Assembly (NCBI RefSeq): GCF_000002075.1
Contig: NW_004797314.1
Location: 1,494,736-1,558,735, forward strand
DNA: 64,000 nucleotides
Source of the DNA: Aplysia californica
Lineage: Eukaryota; Mollusca; Gastropoda; Aplysiida; Aplysiidae
Direction: 5' to 3'
The notes beneath the pieces are model-generated. The model worked only from the letters and a program-made list of their open reading frames with translations. It was not told the origin of the DNA and searched no databases. Of the stretch, positions 27,999 through 42,900 are shown piece after piece. A program made the translations under genes and the position numbers. How positions within the stretch are numbered: the stretch's first letter is position 1; every line of letters starts with the position of its first letter.

Positions 27999-30900
27999 TC
28001 CGTCTCTCGCAATACAGAACAAGAGATCAACAATTCAGTGTATAACTCCTCCACACGCCATTTTGAAAAGTGATGTTTGAGGGTGTCTTACACTGAGCAG
28101 TCAATATGTTTGAAGACAACACAAAGTCAAGATTATATGAAAAACCAAGACTCACTCTCACAATACTGTCCAGGTGGACAGGCCAAGCAGTCCATGTCAT
28201 CCTGGCTCCCGTTGACAGGGTTATAGCTACCCTTAGGGCATGGAAACTCATACGGCTGAGTAGTACCTTGTGGGCAGTAATGACCGGACGGACAGACCTG
28301 CTGGTAGTCGGTGGAGTTCTCCACGCAGTAGTAGCCTGCGGGGCAGGGTGTGCAAGTGGCTTGCTGGGGACTGTCACTGAAACACAGGACACAGAAAAAG
28401 TCCATTGAAAGAAGAATTTATGCAAAGAAAAACAAGATAAATTTTGTAATTTCAATCAGATAGAGAGTAACATTTAGTAACTTTAAATTAGAGATAATTA
28501 AAGGACAATCATAATCTTGTGAGATTACTCTGTTTATGATAAGGAGCCAGATGTGCATGTTGGGAAGTCTTAATTTGTCCACTTTTGATCAATTGTACCA
28601 GATTACTTAAAAGCATTAATTTATGGTGTCTGAAAGAATAGCTAGTCTATAATCTTCCACTGTTTCATATTTCATTGTTTCAACGTGGCTTTAAAGTTGT
28701 TGATAAGGCAAGTTTACAAACATATTGTAAGCAACGAAATATATAAATATTTCCAGTTTAGAACTGACCTATATTGGCCTGGTGGGCAAGGTATGGGCTC
28801 AGCAGTGCCCACTGGGCAGTAATTACCAATAGGACAGATTCCTCCATCACCTGTGTGACTACCTGAGGGGGTAGCTGTATCCACACCTGCGTACATGAAA
28901 ACAAACATCAGACTTCGTTATACATTTTCTGTTAATTTTTAAAACATAAAACATTTGGCAATTAATGTGTACGCCATCCTCATCCAAAGACTTCCCTAAT
29001 TTTCAGTTGATTTGTCATTCCAATATCAGTATGAGTAATGTGAGAACAGTGCAACAAAAATAAATTACAAACAAAAAAAATTTGCTATCTTGTTGTCAGA
29101 AGTATCCTCATGTTTACTTCTGATATCAGTTGAGCCTGATCTCCATATCAAACAGTAATCAGCTTTGTTTCCCCTTGTCTTTTAGTTTCAGCAAATAGTG
29201 TACCATTTAAAAGAGTACCTTTTCAAAACCATTTCGAAAAGACATTTCAACTGGAATAAAAAGCCTTGCTTTGTTGAGTTTCATGAAAGCAATTTGCGTA
29301 AAATGGATTAAGCAAAAAGACCAATACTCATTGGAAAGAATACACATTTAAAAGAAAAATTAGTTGCAAGTAGTTGTGGCTAGGCTGTGGTTGTTCAGCT
29401 GGACTTTATGGCAAGCCTGCACAAAAGGGTTCCATTCCACAAGGAACAGATTAAGGCAATAGTCACACTGAAAAAGAAGTAGAAGCAACATACTAAAGCA
29501 TCACTAAATCACCTGCCAGAAAACATCTCCAAACAAAAACAAAACAAAAAACACATGGTAAAAGAAAGGCTCTTAAAACAGAATGTATAAAAGTGAATCA
29601 TAATCAAAACAGACCAGCCCTGCAGTAGTATCCAGCTGAACAGTCCCCTGAGACAGCGCTGAGCTGCGGAGTGAGGCAGAATTTTCCACCCTCGCAGGCT
29701 GTGCACTCTGACTCATTGGCCATGCCGTACAGAGGGTTGTATGTTCCCGCTGGACATGGCTGGAGGTCGGCACCTGTCTGGTACGGGCAGTAGTAGCCGG
29801 GAGGACACAGATCTGCACGGTCGCGGTTGACACAGTAGAAACCTGGAGGAGAGTTAACGAGGGCCATTTTAATCCTAATTTCGGAGAAAAAAAATTCTTG
29901 TAATTTGTCAAAATAAGCACTCTTACTATGTCTGAAAAATTAAAAAATGCATGTGTGGCATCGTGGTGAAATTAGGCACTCATCAAAATAATGAAATCAA
30001 AGAAAACAGCATTTTCCCAGCCGTTGCGCAATTTCCATCAAATTTTTTTTTCGGGTGGGGTGGGGTGGGGGCTCTCAATATATTGTGCCTTTTGAAGGGC
30101 CAAACAGACTATAAAAGCCTGACTTAAATAAAAGAAGTGCACAGAAAAGTGTCTTCTTTACTAAACAGGGTTTTCTCACTAGATTGACAAAAAGGAAGAC
30201 TACTAACTGTGTGCTGACAATAGAAAAGGTTATTATGAAAAAATAATGTTAAACTATTACTTTTGTATCCCTTCCCATCTCAGGCTTGTTTGGCTGCACA
30301 GTAACAACCTTTGAACCACTTATTCATTCCAATTTTAAATCTCAGTACCCCTGGGGTAAATAGAGAGGAGTGGCACCCTCAGACTCTATTGTTCACATAT
30401 TTCTACTCCTGTCATTGCTGAGAACCCATTTACAGCTTGGTGAATGAAGAAAAACTTGTATTCCTTTCACAGGACACGTGGCTCTAACTGGTGTCTGTGG
30501 GGTAGCAGTTAGGCACTTCACTGTCACATGCAGGAGACCCAATTCAATTCCCGAGGGAAGAGAAAATTTTTATTGAGTTTCTCAGTCTTTCTGTTGGGAT
30601 GCTGTACTTCTCTCAGACAGGTTGGCCCTAACAGTCAGGGTCAGAATCCCATCTCCTATATGATTTAAATTGTGCTGATGGAGGCATAAAAACACCTGCA
30701 TTTAAAAAACAAAACTTTTTAAACATTGTCCTACCGGCTCATGACCCCACAACTCAAAGCCCAACATTTTAACCACAAGACAAGGAAAGCCCTATCAAGA
30801 CAAAAGATAATGCTACTTTAGGCTTACCTTCAGGGCAGTCGTAGCACTGAGCCGCACCAGAGTGGTTAGTGTACGTTCCATTGGGGCAGTAAATGTGCTG

Positions 30901-33900
30901 CACTGACTGCTGGGGGCAGTATGAGCCAGTAGGGCAAATATCTCCAGTCACACCGTCAGTGGGAGCGGATGAGTTGGCACCACCAGAGCAATAGAAGCCG
31001 GCGTCACAGGGGCCTGCCACAGAGCTACTGCCTGTGCTGTTACAGTAAAAGCCTGGGTCACATGAGGAACAATCTATCAATGCGACTCGCTGAGTAAATG
31101 GTTGGTATGTGCTGTGAGGACAAGCATTTGGCTGGTAACTGTGCTCAGGGCAGTAATAACCTGGTGGGCACTCATCTCCATATGTCTGACCAACTGGGTT
31201 TGCTTCTTCAGAGGCATTTGAGCAATAGTAGCCAGCTAAACAGGAGCCATTAGGTGCAGAGAGACCTGATTGAGCACAGAACTCTCCCGGAGGGCAGAAC
31301 GTACAGTCAGACAATGCTTGTAATTCTTGGCGATCACCAAATGTACCTTTCGGACAAGGCTCTGGGAGGGAGGTGCCCTGGACACAGTATGATCCTTGTG
31401 GACATGATCCACCTTGACTGTTGTCAGCGGGAGATGGAGAGGTTTGGTTGAGGATGCAGAAGAATCCTGCATTACAGAGCCCTGTTGGAGAGGTGATGCC
31501 AGGAGCTTGACAGTAGTAGCCTGCAGAGCACGGAGAACACTCTGCCTCACTCTCCAGGCCTGTTGCATTCCCAAAAGTACCCAGAGGGCAGGGATTTTCC
31601 TTATCAGTCTGAGTACCATTGGGGCAGAAGTAGCCAGCAGGACAGTCCTTGGGAGTGACCACACCATGAGACGGGGCACTCACTCCACTTTGTTGCTCTG
31701 ATATAGCTTCGGTCTGGTCACAGTACATCCCAGCTGGACACTCAACACAGCTTCCCTGACCAGTCAGCGGTTGGTACAATCCAGACGCACACGGACTCTG
31801 ATCTGGACTGCCCCGAGGACACTGATGTCCAGCTAAACACTCATTTCCTGGAGGTTGAGGCACAGTTTGACCTTCTGGGCAGAACCATCCCTCGTCACAA
31901 TCGTCTACAGGCTGGTCAAGTCCAGGGCTTGAGCAGTACTGACCAGCAGTACAGGGAAGGCAGTTGGTGACATTCTGGTTGTAGAAGAGGCCAGAGTAGG
32001 TGCCAGCATCACAGGCTGTTGGGGCTGAGCTGCCTTCAGGGCAGTAGTGACCTTGTGGACAAGCGTCTCCAAATGTCTCATTGACAGGGTTGGGAATAGT
32101 GGCATTGCCACTGCAGTAGTATCCAGCATAGCATTTTCCTGTCTCATTAGCCAGACCATCAGCATCGCAGTAATAGCCACCTGTCCAACAAGATAGACAC
32201 ATGAAAGTATCATCAATTTGTTTAGACAAGACATAAAAATACTTGAGTGAAAATTGTCAATTGCATGAATACAAAGCCAAGGTAACAAAAAGGAATGCCA
32301 CAGGTTTGAACAGAATCAAGACAGAATGAATGCAAACTAGACCACTGAAAAGAAGAAAGGATAATCTAAATGAAGAAGGATAATCTCAGAACAAAAGTGG
32401 AAAATAAACATTTGGCATTCATCCACAACAGTTAGAAGTGTACTAATGTCAACAGAACATTGAGTATTGATACGCATGTTATGCTACCGAATAATGCAAG
32501 GTCAGACAATGAAGTCATCCCTGAAGGAAGAATATCAGCAAATTTGTAAAATGGCAATGATAATATTAATCAAAATCTCAGTGGTGAAAAGTTCCAGCAT
32601 GAATATGCATTTCCAAAAGCACAGAATTATACATAAAGTCTCACTTAAAATGTTTAACTTCACACCACTCATTAAGCAGACTTCAAGCCAGAATCACTTC
32701 TGATAAATAATCATACTCTTTATGGCCAGCAATAGGTATGTCAGTTTGCACGACATACCACAAACACTAATCAGCATTGATGATTTAGTGGTAAAGTTGT
32801 CAAGCTCGCAACTGAATGGTCATGGGTTTGAACCCTGTCAGGAGCTCACCATTTTGTTGATGGGAAAGGCGCTTTACTCCAGTTTTCCTTATCATCCTGG
32901 TCAGAATGAGTACTCAGCTAAAGACGGCAAAATATCTTGTCCGTTTGTTTTGCTCAATTAAGCACTTAATCACTGCATGCACTGTATGCTTCCCAGAAAG
33001 CCAAAATTGATTCAAAACATTACAGGGCCTACAGGAACAAAATAATTTTAAAGCGCATTGAGTAGGCCTATGTTGTGGCGCATGGATATCTGCTATATCA
33101 TTGCAATTATCATTATATCATCAACATGGCATTGGGCTGATGAGAAAGGCAACAGGAAGGAGAAGAACAACAACAAAAAATCAGTAACAAACCTGTGAGT
33201 CAAAAACCATGCAGCCTGACTCACCTGTGCAGGGTGTGGGAGCTGTGGAGCCCTCAGGGCAGAAAGTGCCGGCCTTGCATTGACCACCAGTGCTCTGAGC
33301 TGGACAGTCACATGAGCTCCCAGTGTCGTTCCCAAGAGTCGCTGGACGAGGGGACCAGGCTCCGGAGGTGCAGTAGTAGCCACTGGCACATAGTGCTGTG
33401 AGAGAAGGAGAAGTTTGGGTTTTAAAAAAGTTTTAGTACAAATTTTATGGCACTTGCAACACAATTAAGTCATATTGGTACAGAAGATTAGAAATTTTTC
33501 TAGATAGTAACAGACAAATAAAAGAATGAGGAGAGATATGGAAAAGAAGGAGACAAACTATACCAGAGCACCCGCCAACCATCCACTGGGAAAGAGAAGC
33601 TTTGATGTATCGCTGTAAACATTAGCTTTTCTACGTATTATCTCTGTCTTCTTTCCTATCTCGTTCTTTCTTTTTTACTTTAAACACTGGACCAAATGCT
33701 CTGATTTTGAGATCATCTTTTTGCGTAAGTAAGGTGCAAATCTCTTACAATAATAAATAAAATGAAGGCAGAGTACATAAGTATGAACAAAAAGCTACTG
33801 AGGGTATGCTGCCATATGAAATTTTGCCATGGATGGTAAACTATATCAATACAAAATTTCTCTAGTAATTGGAACATCAAGCTATTCTCTTGAATTTAAC

Positions 33901-36900
33901 TATTGTACTCCAAACGCTTGTATGTTATGCACAACTAGAAGACAGAAAATTTTAAAATACCAGAAATAATTTTACGCAGAAATAATTGTATAAAGGTTGA
34001 TTATAATAACTGATGGAAAACATAAACAGCACATACATTATGGGCTTTTTTAGCAGATCTTGGCTACAGATTTTTTTAAAAATCTAGGGTATGCACCGAC
34101 CTGTGGGCTGCTCCAGGCCTGGTCCAGCACAGTAGGAACCTGGAGTGCACAACTGACAGGCAGAGTAGCTGGAGCTGCCACTTGCACCATTGAATGTGCC
34201 GTTAGGGCATGGGTACTGGACAGCAAACTCTGTTCCCTCTGGGCAATAGTGACCTGGAGTACAGGTGAGAAATTTAAATGCTATCACAATCACAAAAAAT
34301 TCCTTGGAATATCTGAAATAAGAGAGAATATGATAAATGAGCATATTCTTGCGCTGGGAACACAGATATATATTGTAATATTAGATGGGCATTCATTAGT
34401 ATTTAAAAAGCTTTAAAGTATTGGGTCTAAACTGTGCAGGAGGCAGAAAAAAACAAAGAAGAACATATTAAATATATATTTAAGGGGAAGGACCAATCAA
34501 TACACCTTGCAACTACTCTAATAGATACATCCAAACAAACATATTTTCCTTCAAAACTTGCAATGCTAATTTACACGAATGAAAAGAAAATAAATTGAGG
34601 GAAATGTTTTATAGGCCTACTAACCATGCTACATGTTCTAGTAAATAAGGACAATGGTGAGTTGTCTGATGTAACCTACTTCATGTATTATGTTTAAGTG
34701 CTGCCTTTATCAAGATCAGCTCTCTCAACAAAAGCAACAACACAACAACAAAAAACAGAAAAACAAAAACAACAATGGGTGGTCCTGAAAGAGAGATAAA
34801 AATTGATACAATGACTGCACTCAACTGAACTATAAAAAAGCACCTTTTGATTAATTAATGAAAAGAACACACCATAACTGAAGCGTAGAAACTCACAATG
34901 CACTCAGAAATGTTTTGATTAAAAGACTAGTGATCCAAGAGGTACATTTTTCAAGACTTACCTTTAGGACAAGTGGTAATGTTGCTACTTCCAGCCTCAC
35001 AGTAATAACCTTGAGGGCATGAGGTACAGTTAGCAGACTGTTCTACTGGTGTGTACGTTCCGGCTGCACACTGCTGGGGACTGCTAGAACCAGAGACACA
35101 GAAAGACCCACTAGGACAGGGCCCACCTGTGGCTGTCACTGAGCTTGGGTTAGAAATGTTGGAGCCTCCCGTACAATAATGGCCTGAGGGAAAAGAAACC
35201 ATTTTCAGCACAAGCAATTTTATAACATTTCTAGGAATTAGTATTATTAAAAGGATTAGAAAGGACAGAGAGTATTTATGTACAAGAATATAATCTTAAA
35301 CATTGACTTATGGCTTGTTTCAAAGAGACATCTAACCATTTTGATAATCCATTACCTCAATTACAACTAGAATAACTCTAAAAAGTTTTTAGTTCTGGCA
35401 GAAACTGATAGTGGCTGTAGTATTATTTTGGTAAGTATATTCTGATAATGTCAATATTCAATTCAAATCATTGGAAAGTGCTCTCCAGCCCAAAGAAAAT
35501 GATTTATCACCAGCACTTATGACACTCCTACAGCACCTCTCAGACAAGACATATCAGCATAGGCCTACACCTAACGAAACATTACAACAATGTTGCCAAA
35601 TTATTAAAGAGGCAATATTCCAAATGTGAAAGCTTCATTCTGTACAATGATCAAAGCACCATCTCATTACGATTATACTGCAAAAACAGACCAAGTATAA
35701 GTCACTGGAATATTAGACTACACAAACTTGAGTTTCAAGGGTTCACAAGACTTAAAAATCAGCGCTGAGACTTCAGTTAAACCTCACCTGCATCACAAAG
35801 ACCAGCAGGGAAGTCCAGGCCTGGCACAGGGCAGTGATAGCCAGGCAAACAAGACTGGCACTCTGCTTCAGCGGTCAGTCCAGTCCGGTTGTTGAAAGTC
35901 CCTGCAGGACATGGCTCAGGCTCCTGGGTTTGCTGGACGCAGTAATAGCCTTGAGGACACACACCTGTGAGAAAACATACAACAGGAAGTCTCAAGTCAA
36001 GTAGCAGACAAAAGTTGGTTGCTTTTGCTTTCTTTTAGAATGTTTTGCCTAACCTTTTCCTTCATTTACTTGAGTATCCACAAAGGTTTAGAATCTACTC
36101 ATTGTTTTGACCCACCCTGTGAAAGAGTTCCCTGTTTCTCCTTTTCATCAAAATGGAACTGACATCTCATTCTAAGGGTAAAAACTATTGGAGTCTTCAG
36201 CAATCATCAAACTCGTGTTCAACAAAGATAAACGAAGATAAGTCTGCTCTTTTGATACAGAAGCCAAAGTTTTTGTAAGCTCTCAGAGTTCTATTATGCC
36301 ACTTAAATTAGCAACATTTAGATAAATGACCAAGACAGATTCTTATCCCATCCTTTAAACTTTCAGAATAATAATATCTTTCTTCAGAATTTTTCCCAAA
36401 GAAAAGTGCTTATCTTTCATGACAAGATCCCAGATCCATTTCCTGGTAGGTGAAGGCATGTTTGTGGACATTTTTGTTACAACACTCATAACACCTGAGA
36501 TAAGTGATATTGAGAATGGAACTTTTCTCAGACAAACAGAAAATCTCAGAGGTCTCATGGGCACATTAACCAACTCGCCAGTCAGAAAGCAAACAGTAGC
36601 AGGACTGTCCACAGGAGAGTAGAAAATTTTAAAATCTTTTAAAAAATTCTGAAGAAACTGATTGTATAGATAACTTTTGAATTTTTCAAAAATGGTGTCT
36701 GCCGTAAAGTGAACAAAAAAGGTCACTTGTGTAAAAATCAGTTGCACCATTAGTGAAAAAAAACTACTGTCGACAAGCCCCACTATCTAGAAAGAGAAAC
36801 ATAAAATACCAAGGTGGAGGAAAAGGGAAAAAAAAGAAACAAAAACCTACCAGCATCTCCTGCCCCGAGGCCAGATGGCTGAATATTATCTGAGCCAGAG

Positions 36901-39900
36901 CGACAGAAGAATCCTGCATCACACGGTCCGGAAGTGGAGGTCAAGTTGACTGTGTCGCAGTAGAAGCCACCGGTGCATTGAGTGCATTGTGTTACATTAG
37001 CCAGACCTACACTAGAGCTGAATGTTCCTGCTGGGCAGGACTGCCACACAACACCCGTACCTGTGAATAAAGAAAGGTTGATGTGATACTGCAAATAGAC
37101 AAGGAATTGCTTCTAGATCTGCTCCAGAGTCATTACTGTTTTTATCCATTTGGCTCTCCCATTATTTTCTGTCTTTCTCTGCTCATCTTGCACTGTATGC
37201 TTCCCAGGAAGTTGAGATAGTTTCTGAATGCTATCAGGTCTACAAGCATAAAAATATCTGTTTTAATTAAAGTGCAAAGAACTTGCTCTTGAGTGAGAAT
37301 TTGCACTATACAAACGCTGTTTATTATTATCATTATTATATTTTCGAGTCATCAACACCAGCCCCTTTTTCTCTGTCTGTTTGTCTGTCTTTGGATCTCT
37401 GTGCCCCTTTCACTTTCCATTACTATAATAACTTTAGTATACTATGAGTACATTAGTCAGGTCCACACCTTCTGGGCAGTAGAATCCCGCCGGGCAGTCC
37501 ACAGGTGGGGTCTGTCCATTCACACAGTAGTGACCCGGAGTGCAGGGCAGACAGGCTTCATTAAGTTCTGTGTCAGTAAACGTCCCGTCCTCGCATGGGA
37601 TTGGCTGACCACTCCCCTCAGGACAGTAGTAGCCAACCGGACACTTGTTGCCGGTCACTCCATCAATGGGGGCACTGGTTGTCGCATTACCACTGCAGTA
37701 ATATCTGGAGGAGCAGTTGGCTTGTGGGGACGTCAGGCCAGGCACAGGGCAGTACGTGCCAGGCTCACAGCCTGCACACTCACTCTCTTGCTGCAAACCT
37801 GAGGGAAAAAGTGGAAGTTGCAATAAGAGCATTTAACATCAAAGTAAGAGTCAGATGAACCAATTTCTACAGTTTCTCGAGATCAGTAAATCTATCATAC
37901 AAAAAAATCCTTCCCTTACCAAGTCTCATCTCATGCAAAAATCTATTCAAAACTGAGGGAGTATAGATTTTGAAAAACAACAACATATTCATAAAGTTGT
38001 TTTAAAAAAAGATTAGAGACAAGAGATATATTCATTTGCAAAAAATTCAGTTTCAAATTCTTACCATCTCAAAATATAAAGAATTTTTTTTAAAATGCAT
38101 GATGCTTTAAACATACATAATTTGAATATCACCAAAAAATTGCTATGATACTCAAATCTGTGTAGTTCACCAATGACAAAATTCAGATAAACAGAGGTGA
38201 AAAAACTTACCAATTGGTGAAATTTTACACGTCTCAATTATTAACCCATTTTCTAGCCAATCTGCATTTTATTTAATTCAATTCTGGCCAAAGACACTGC
38301 ACTGTATGATAGCATAATAACAAGAGGAATAAGGCGGCTCAAATTTGACTTGTATCATGTTTACCTCAGGGTTATCCCATGCACCTTCAGGCCACGTTGC
38401 CTTATTACATCAGATTTATTCAGACTTACCATACATGCCACTGTACGTGCCAGCAGGACAAGGCACAGTCACATTTGAGCCGGTCGGGCAGTAGCCGCCC
38501 ATTTCACAAACATCACCAGTGATGCTGTCGGTAGGTGTGGCGCTCCAAGCACCCGAGGTGCAGAAGTAGCCAGCAGAGCATTGACCAGTGGGGGAGGACA
38601 GGCCTGGGGGTCAACATAAGATAATGATAATAAAGAATTTTATGGAGAATAGAGAGCCGAGTCACTTAGGAAGACTCGTTTTAATTTTAAACAGGTAGCA
38701 ATTCACGTAAAAAGGCACTCGTTATCAGCAAATTGTTTTACTCTTTTAAAGACTTATTAGTGTTGCAGTTCAAAGCATAATCTATAAGAAAAAATTTACT
38801 AGTCAGAGGAAAGTAAATAGCAGATGAACATCTACAAATATTGTTATGTGCAGTATCAGAATTTTCTATTAAAAGAATAAAAGGAGGAAATGAATTGTGG
38901 AATTTAAACATCTTTAACATTTCTGCTCTCTACCTAAGAGACAAGGATCATAGGGTAGTATTTATTCAGCGCAATGAGGTTAGCTACAACTGCTATGTCA
39001 CAAGCTCCTTTGCTACACACACTAATCTTTTCCAGACATTACCATGTTAGATAAAAGGCATAATTTTTTTTTCTTTTAACATGTAGGTGTTTTACACCAC
39101 TATTGACACAATTTAGATCATTTACAAGCAGGTTGGCTTTGACCTAGCCTGTCAGAGCCGGTCTGAAAGGGATAAAACATCCCAGAAGAAAGAATAAGAT
39201 ACTCGATTAAAATTTTCTCTATTCGGGAATCAAACTCAGGTCTCCTGCATGCAATGGCAAAGTGTCTAACTGCTACACCACAGATGCTGGTTTATCATTT
39301 TGTACATACTTTTAGTAAAAGAGCAATCTGTTGTTACGGATTAGGCCAAACACAAGCTCACCTTCGCTACCACAGTAGTAACCACCTGGGCATTGTGTGC
39401 ACTCCAATGAAGACTTCAGATTGAGACTGTCAGAGTATGTGCCATTGGGACAGCCAAACTCTGTAGAATACCTTGTTCCATTAGGACAGTAGTAGCCCAT
39501 GGGACAGGGCTCAGGATTCTGGACTCCATGAGAGCACACAGAGCTGTTTTGCTGGGTTCCATCACAGAAATAGCCTTCTGGACACTCCTTGCATGATGCC
39601 TTAAGACACAGACAAAAAAGGTTTCAATACATTTCTGAGCATCCCCAGTTAAGATAGATCTAAAAATACATCTTTTCTTTACCCATTCAATATATCAATC
39701 AGTTCAATGTTGATGAAATTCAGAGGGAAAGTATAACAGATGAAAATACACATCTAATTTATGCACAAACTTCAGCTCACATTCTCTCAAGTGCAGACAC
39801 GAACACACATTTGTACACAGTACATGTGAAAGCATCAGTTACACAATATATCCGTTTACAAGTCTGATGGCACAGTAATCAGTTACTTCCAATTAATACT

Positions 39901-42900
39901 ATAATCGATAAAACAAGAAGACTTTGATTTCATTACTGTCAACAATTATAAAAAGAGGAAACCAAAATGATATTATCATTCACTATCAACAACTCCACTA
40001 TAGTCAACAAGACAATGAAGACATACCTGTCCAAAATTATCTTGGTATGTGCCAGAGGCACAAGCAACCAAAGCAGCACTGCCAACTGGACACATTGAGC
40101 CAGGGGTACAGATGTACTCAGCTGGACTGCTGGTGTTCTGACCTCCAGGACAGTAGAAGCCGCCCGAGCATTGTGCTGTGGGCTCGAACAAGCCATAGGC
40201 ATCACAGTAGAAGCCTGGGGAGAAACAATGATAGCCATAAATTAAATACAAACATATCAAATAAAAAACATATAGAAGTTATAGAAGTTCTGAACATCCA
40301 TTGAAACTATGATCTCAAAAGCTAGGGCATAATGCCAGTTTGGTTATTATAATGACAAAATAGATATTAAGACACATTTTTTTTTCATGCGAATGTAGGA
40401 AAACAAAAAAAAATGAATTCTATTATGAGTTTTAACTTCTTCAGTGTCCATTCACAGAATTGCGATATTCAGAGACGGTTAACATGCTGAAGGGCAAAAA
40501 CCACAAACAATAGTATTAGTGTTCAGTTTGAATAATACAGGAATTTATCCTCCATACATAGAAGATCAGTTTTTAGAAAATAAAATATCGCTCGCTGAAA
40601 TCCAGTTGCACAGCACACAGGAAAATCAGCAAAAAAGTTTTAGCAATAATCCATCACTAACTTTATCTGGTTGGCAAAACACAGGAACAAACCTGGAGTG
40701 CAATCCAAGCAGTCCGAAAGATCCACATTGCCAGTTGTGTTGCTGTACGTGCCAGGAGGACATTTATCTGGAGTGCCCGTTCCTTGGGGGCAGTAATGCC
40801 CTGGAGGACACACGTCGCCCGTTACTCCATCTGTCGGGTCCTTCTGGACGGCAGCAGAGGTACAGAAGTAGCCAGCATCACACTCAGCTGTGGCGCTGCT
40901 CAGGCCATGAACGTCGCAGTAGTAGCCTGAATGGTGAAAAAGAAACATTGCTTTGTGAACACTTAGTTTAGTTTAGTTTTGGTAAAAGTTTTACTGCACT
41001 AGCAATACAATAAGGTCACATAAGGGCAAAGATTAGAAGTGTCACAAGAGAGTAACAAACACAAAAAAAGAAGGAAAGACAAGGACAATTGATAGGAAAG
41101 AAGGAGCAAATCACAACAGAGCACCCACCCACCAACCGCTGCTTAGTGAACACTCAATAAACACAGACAGCCTACGTTTTTAAAAATGCAGTATGTTCCC
41201 AAGCTTCCTCATGATCTGCCACAAAGAACAAATATTATTATCAACCCTCATTTGATATTTTTTTAACTACAAAGTATTTGGACAACATCTGAGGTAATTG
41301 TTCATGTCTAGTTACATTCCAGATGTTCATTAAAGGATAAAATTAAAATCAGATCAACTCAAAACCTTATTTTTATCAGGGGTCACACAGACCTTAATTA
41401 TCAGACAACAGATTACAAATTAAACAGAAATTCAGCAAAAGAAATTGTACACTAATTCTCGTACCACTTTTTGACCAGAATATGTGATCTTTTTTACAAA
41501 CCTGGAGGGCAGTCGAGTGGCTGGGAGGAACCGGCCGGACAATACTGCCCAGGGAGACACTGACCACCTGTTGAGTTGACCGGGCAGTGACAGGCTGGGG
41601 CGCTATAGTTGGCAATGTCAGTGGGCTGTGATGACCACGCCCCACGTACACAGTACCAGCCAGCGGAGCAGTCTGAACCTGCTGCAGACATGCCTGATGT
41701 CGGACAGAACTTGCCAGGGTCACATGGTGTGCAGTCATCAACACTCTGGCTACCTGGAAAAATGAAACAAATCAAGAAATAATTCTGGAACATAATGATT
41801 TTACTTGTTCACTGCTACTCTCGTCACTGCTTGTAGTACTCTTTCATTTGAACTTGATACTCAAAACAACAGATGATTTTAAAATGGTACAAAATTAGCT
41901 TTTTTCAGGACATTTATTTTGTCTTTGCCATTGACTTAAAAGCAAAATTGCTGTCACAATGAATACATATATATCTATAGAAAGCCATCACCAAATAAAT
42001 CTACCCAGTGTTTAATGAATTAAAGTTTTTTAAAATATATACTATTTTCAAAACTTAACAAAAGAAGAAAGAAGACTGTGAAATTCCAATAATTCAAAGT
42101 GCATATGCAAATACCTGTGGCACCATTGTAAGATCCTTGGTCACAAGGGAACTGTGTTGAATATCCTGTGCCTTCAGGGCAATAATGTCCCACTGGGCAG
42201 TCATTGCCAGAGTAGTCAGTGGAATTGAGGGTACAGAAATAGCCAGCAGGACACGTCAAGCATGAATCCAGTCCAGTGGTTGGACTATAAGAGCCTGGTG
42301 GGCATCCCAATGGGTATGAGGTTCCATTCGGGCAATAGTGACCCACGGGACACGGTCCACCTGAAGATAACAAAAGAAAAAGATATAGTTTGAAATTTCA
42401 AAGTCGTTACACATGCCCCAAAAAATGACAGTACATTATGTCCTTTTTTCGAATACAATGTAATTCACTTCACAAAAACCTGCATATGATAAATTTTCTC
42501 TTTAACTATAAGCTATAAAACAATACCGACCCTGTTTCTATTTTTGTTCGATGTTTGCTCAAGCAGTGGAAAGGACAGAAATTTATATGTTTGTCTTAAC
42601 TGAGCACAAGTCATGTTTAAAAACCTAAAAGCCAACAATATTGGAGAAGGAAAGATAAAGGTATTAAAGTAAGAATTTTATCATTGTAGTTTTATTATGA
42701 CTTTCAAAGTATCAAACAATTTTAAGTGAGATACCATAAGTACTGTTGACTAACAAGAATTTTGCGTATCATGAATTAAAAAAACTGCAGGAATAATGTT
42801 TAATAAGGTCTTAATAGCTACAGACTAAACAGCAACAATGAATCATTATAATGGTTACATTTCACATTTTAATACAACAGAACTACAAACCATAGCAAGA

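Noticed and set aside
32772-32850. A tRNA gene
   Set aside because: A and B boxes are present, but no proper cloverleaf is evident and a SINE body follows directly; read as a SINE head.
36355-36783. 142-codon minus-strand frame
   Set aside because: No module motif, no matching splice sites, lies inside the w31/w32 intron; AT-rich chance frame.
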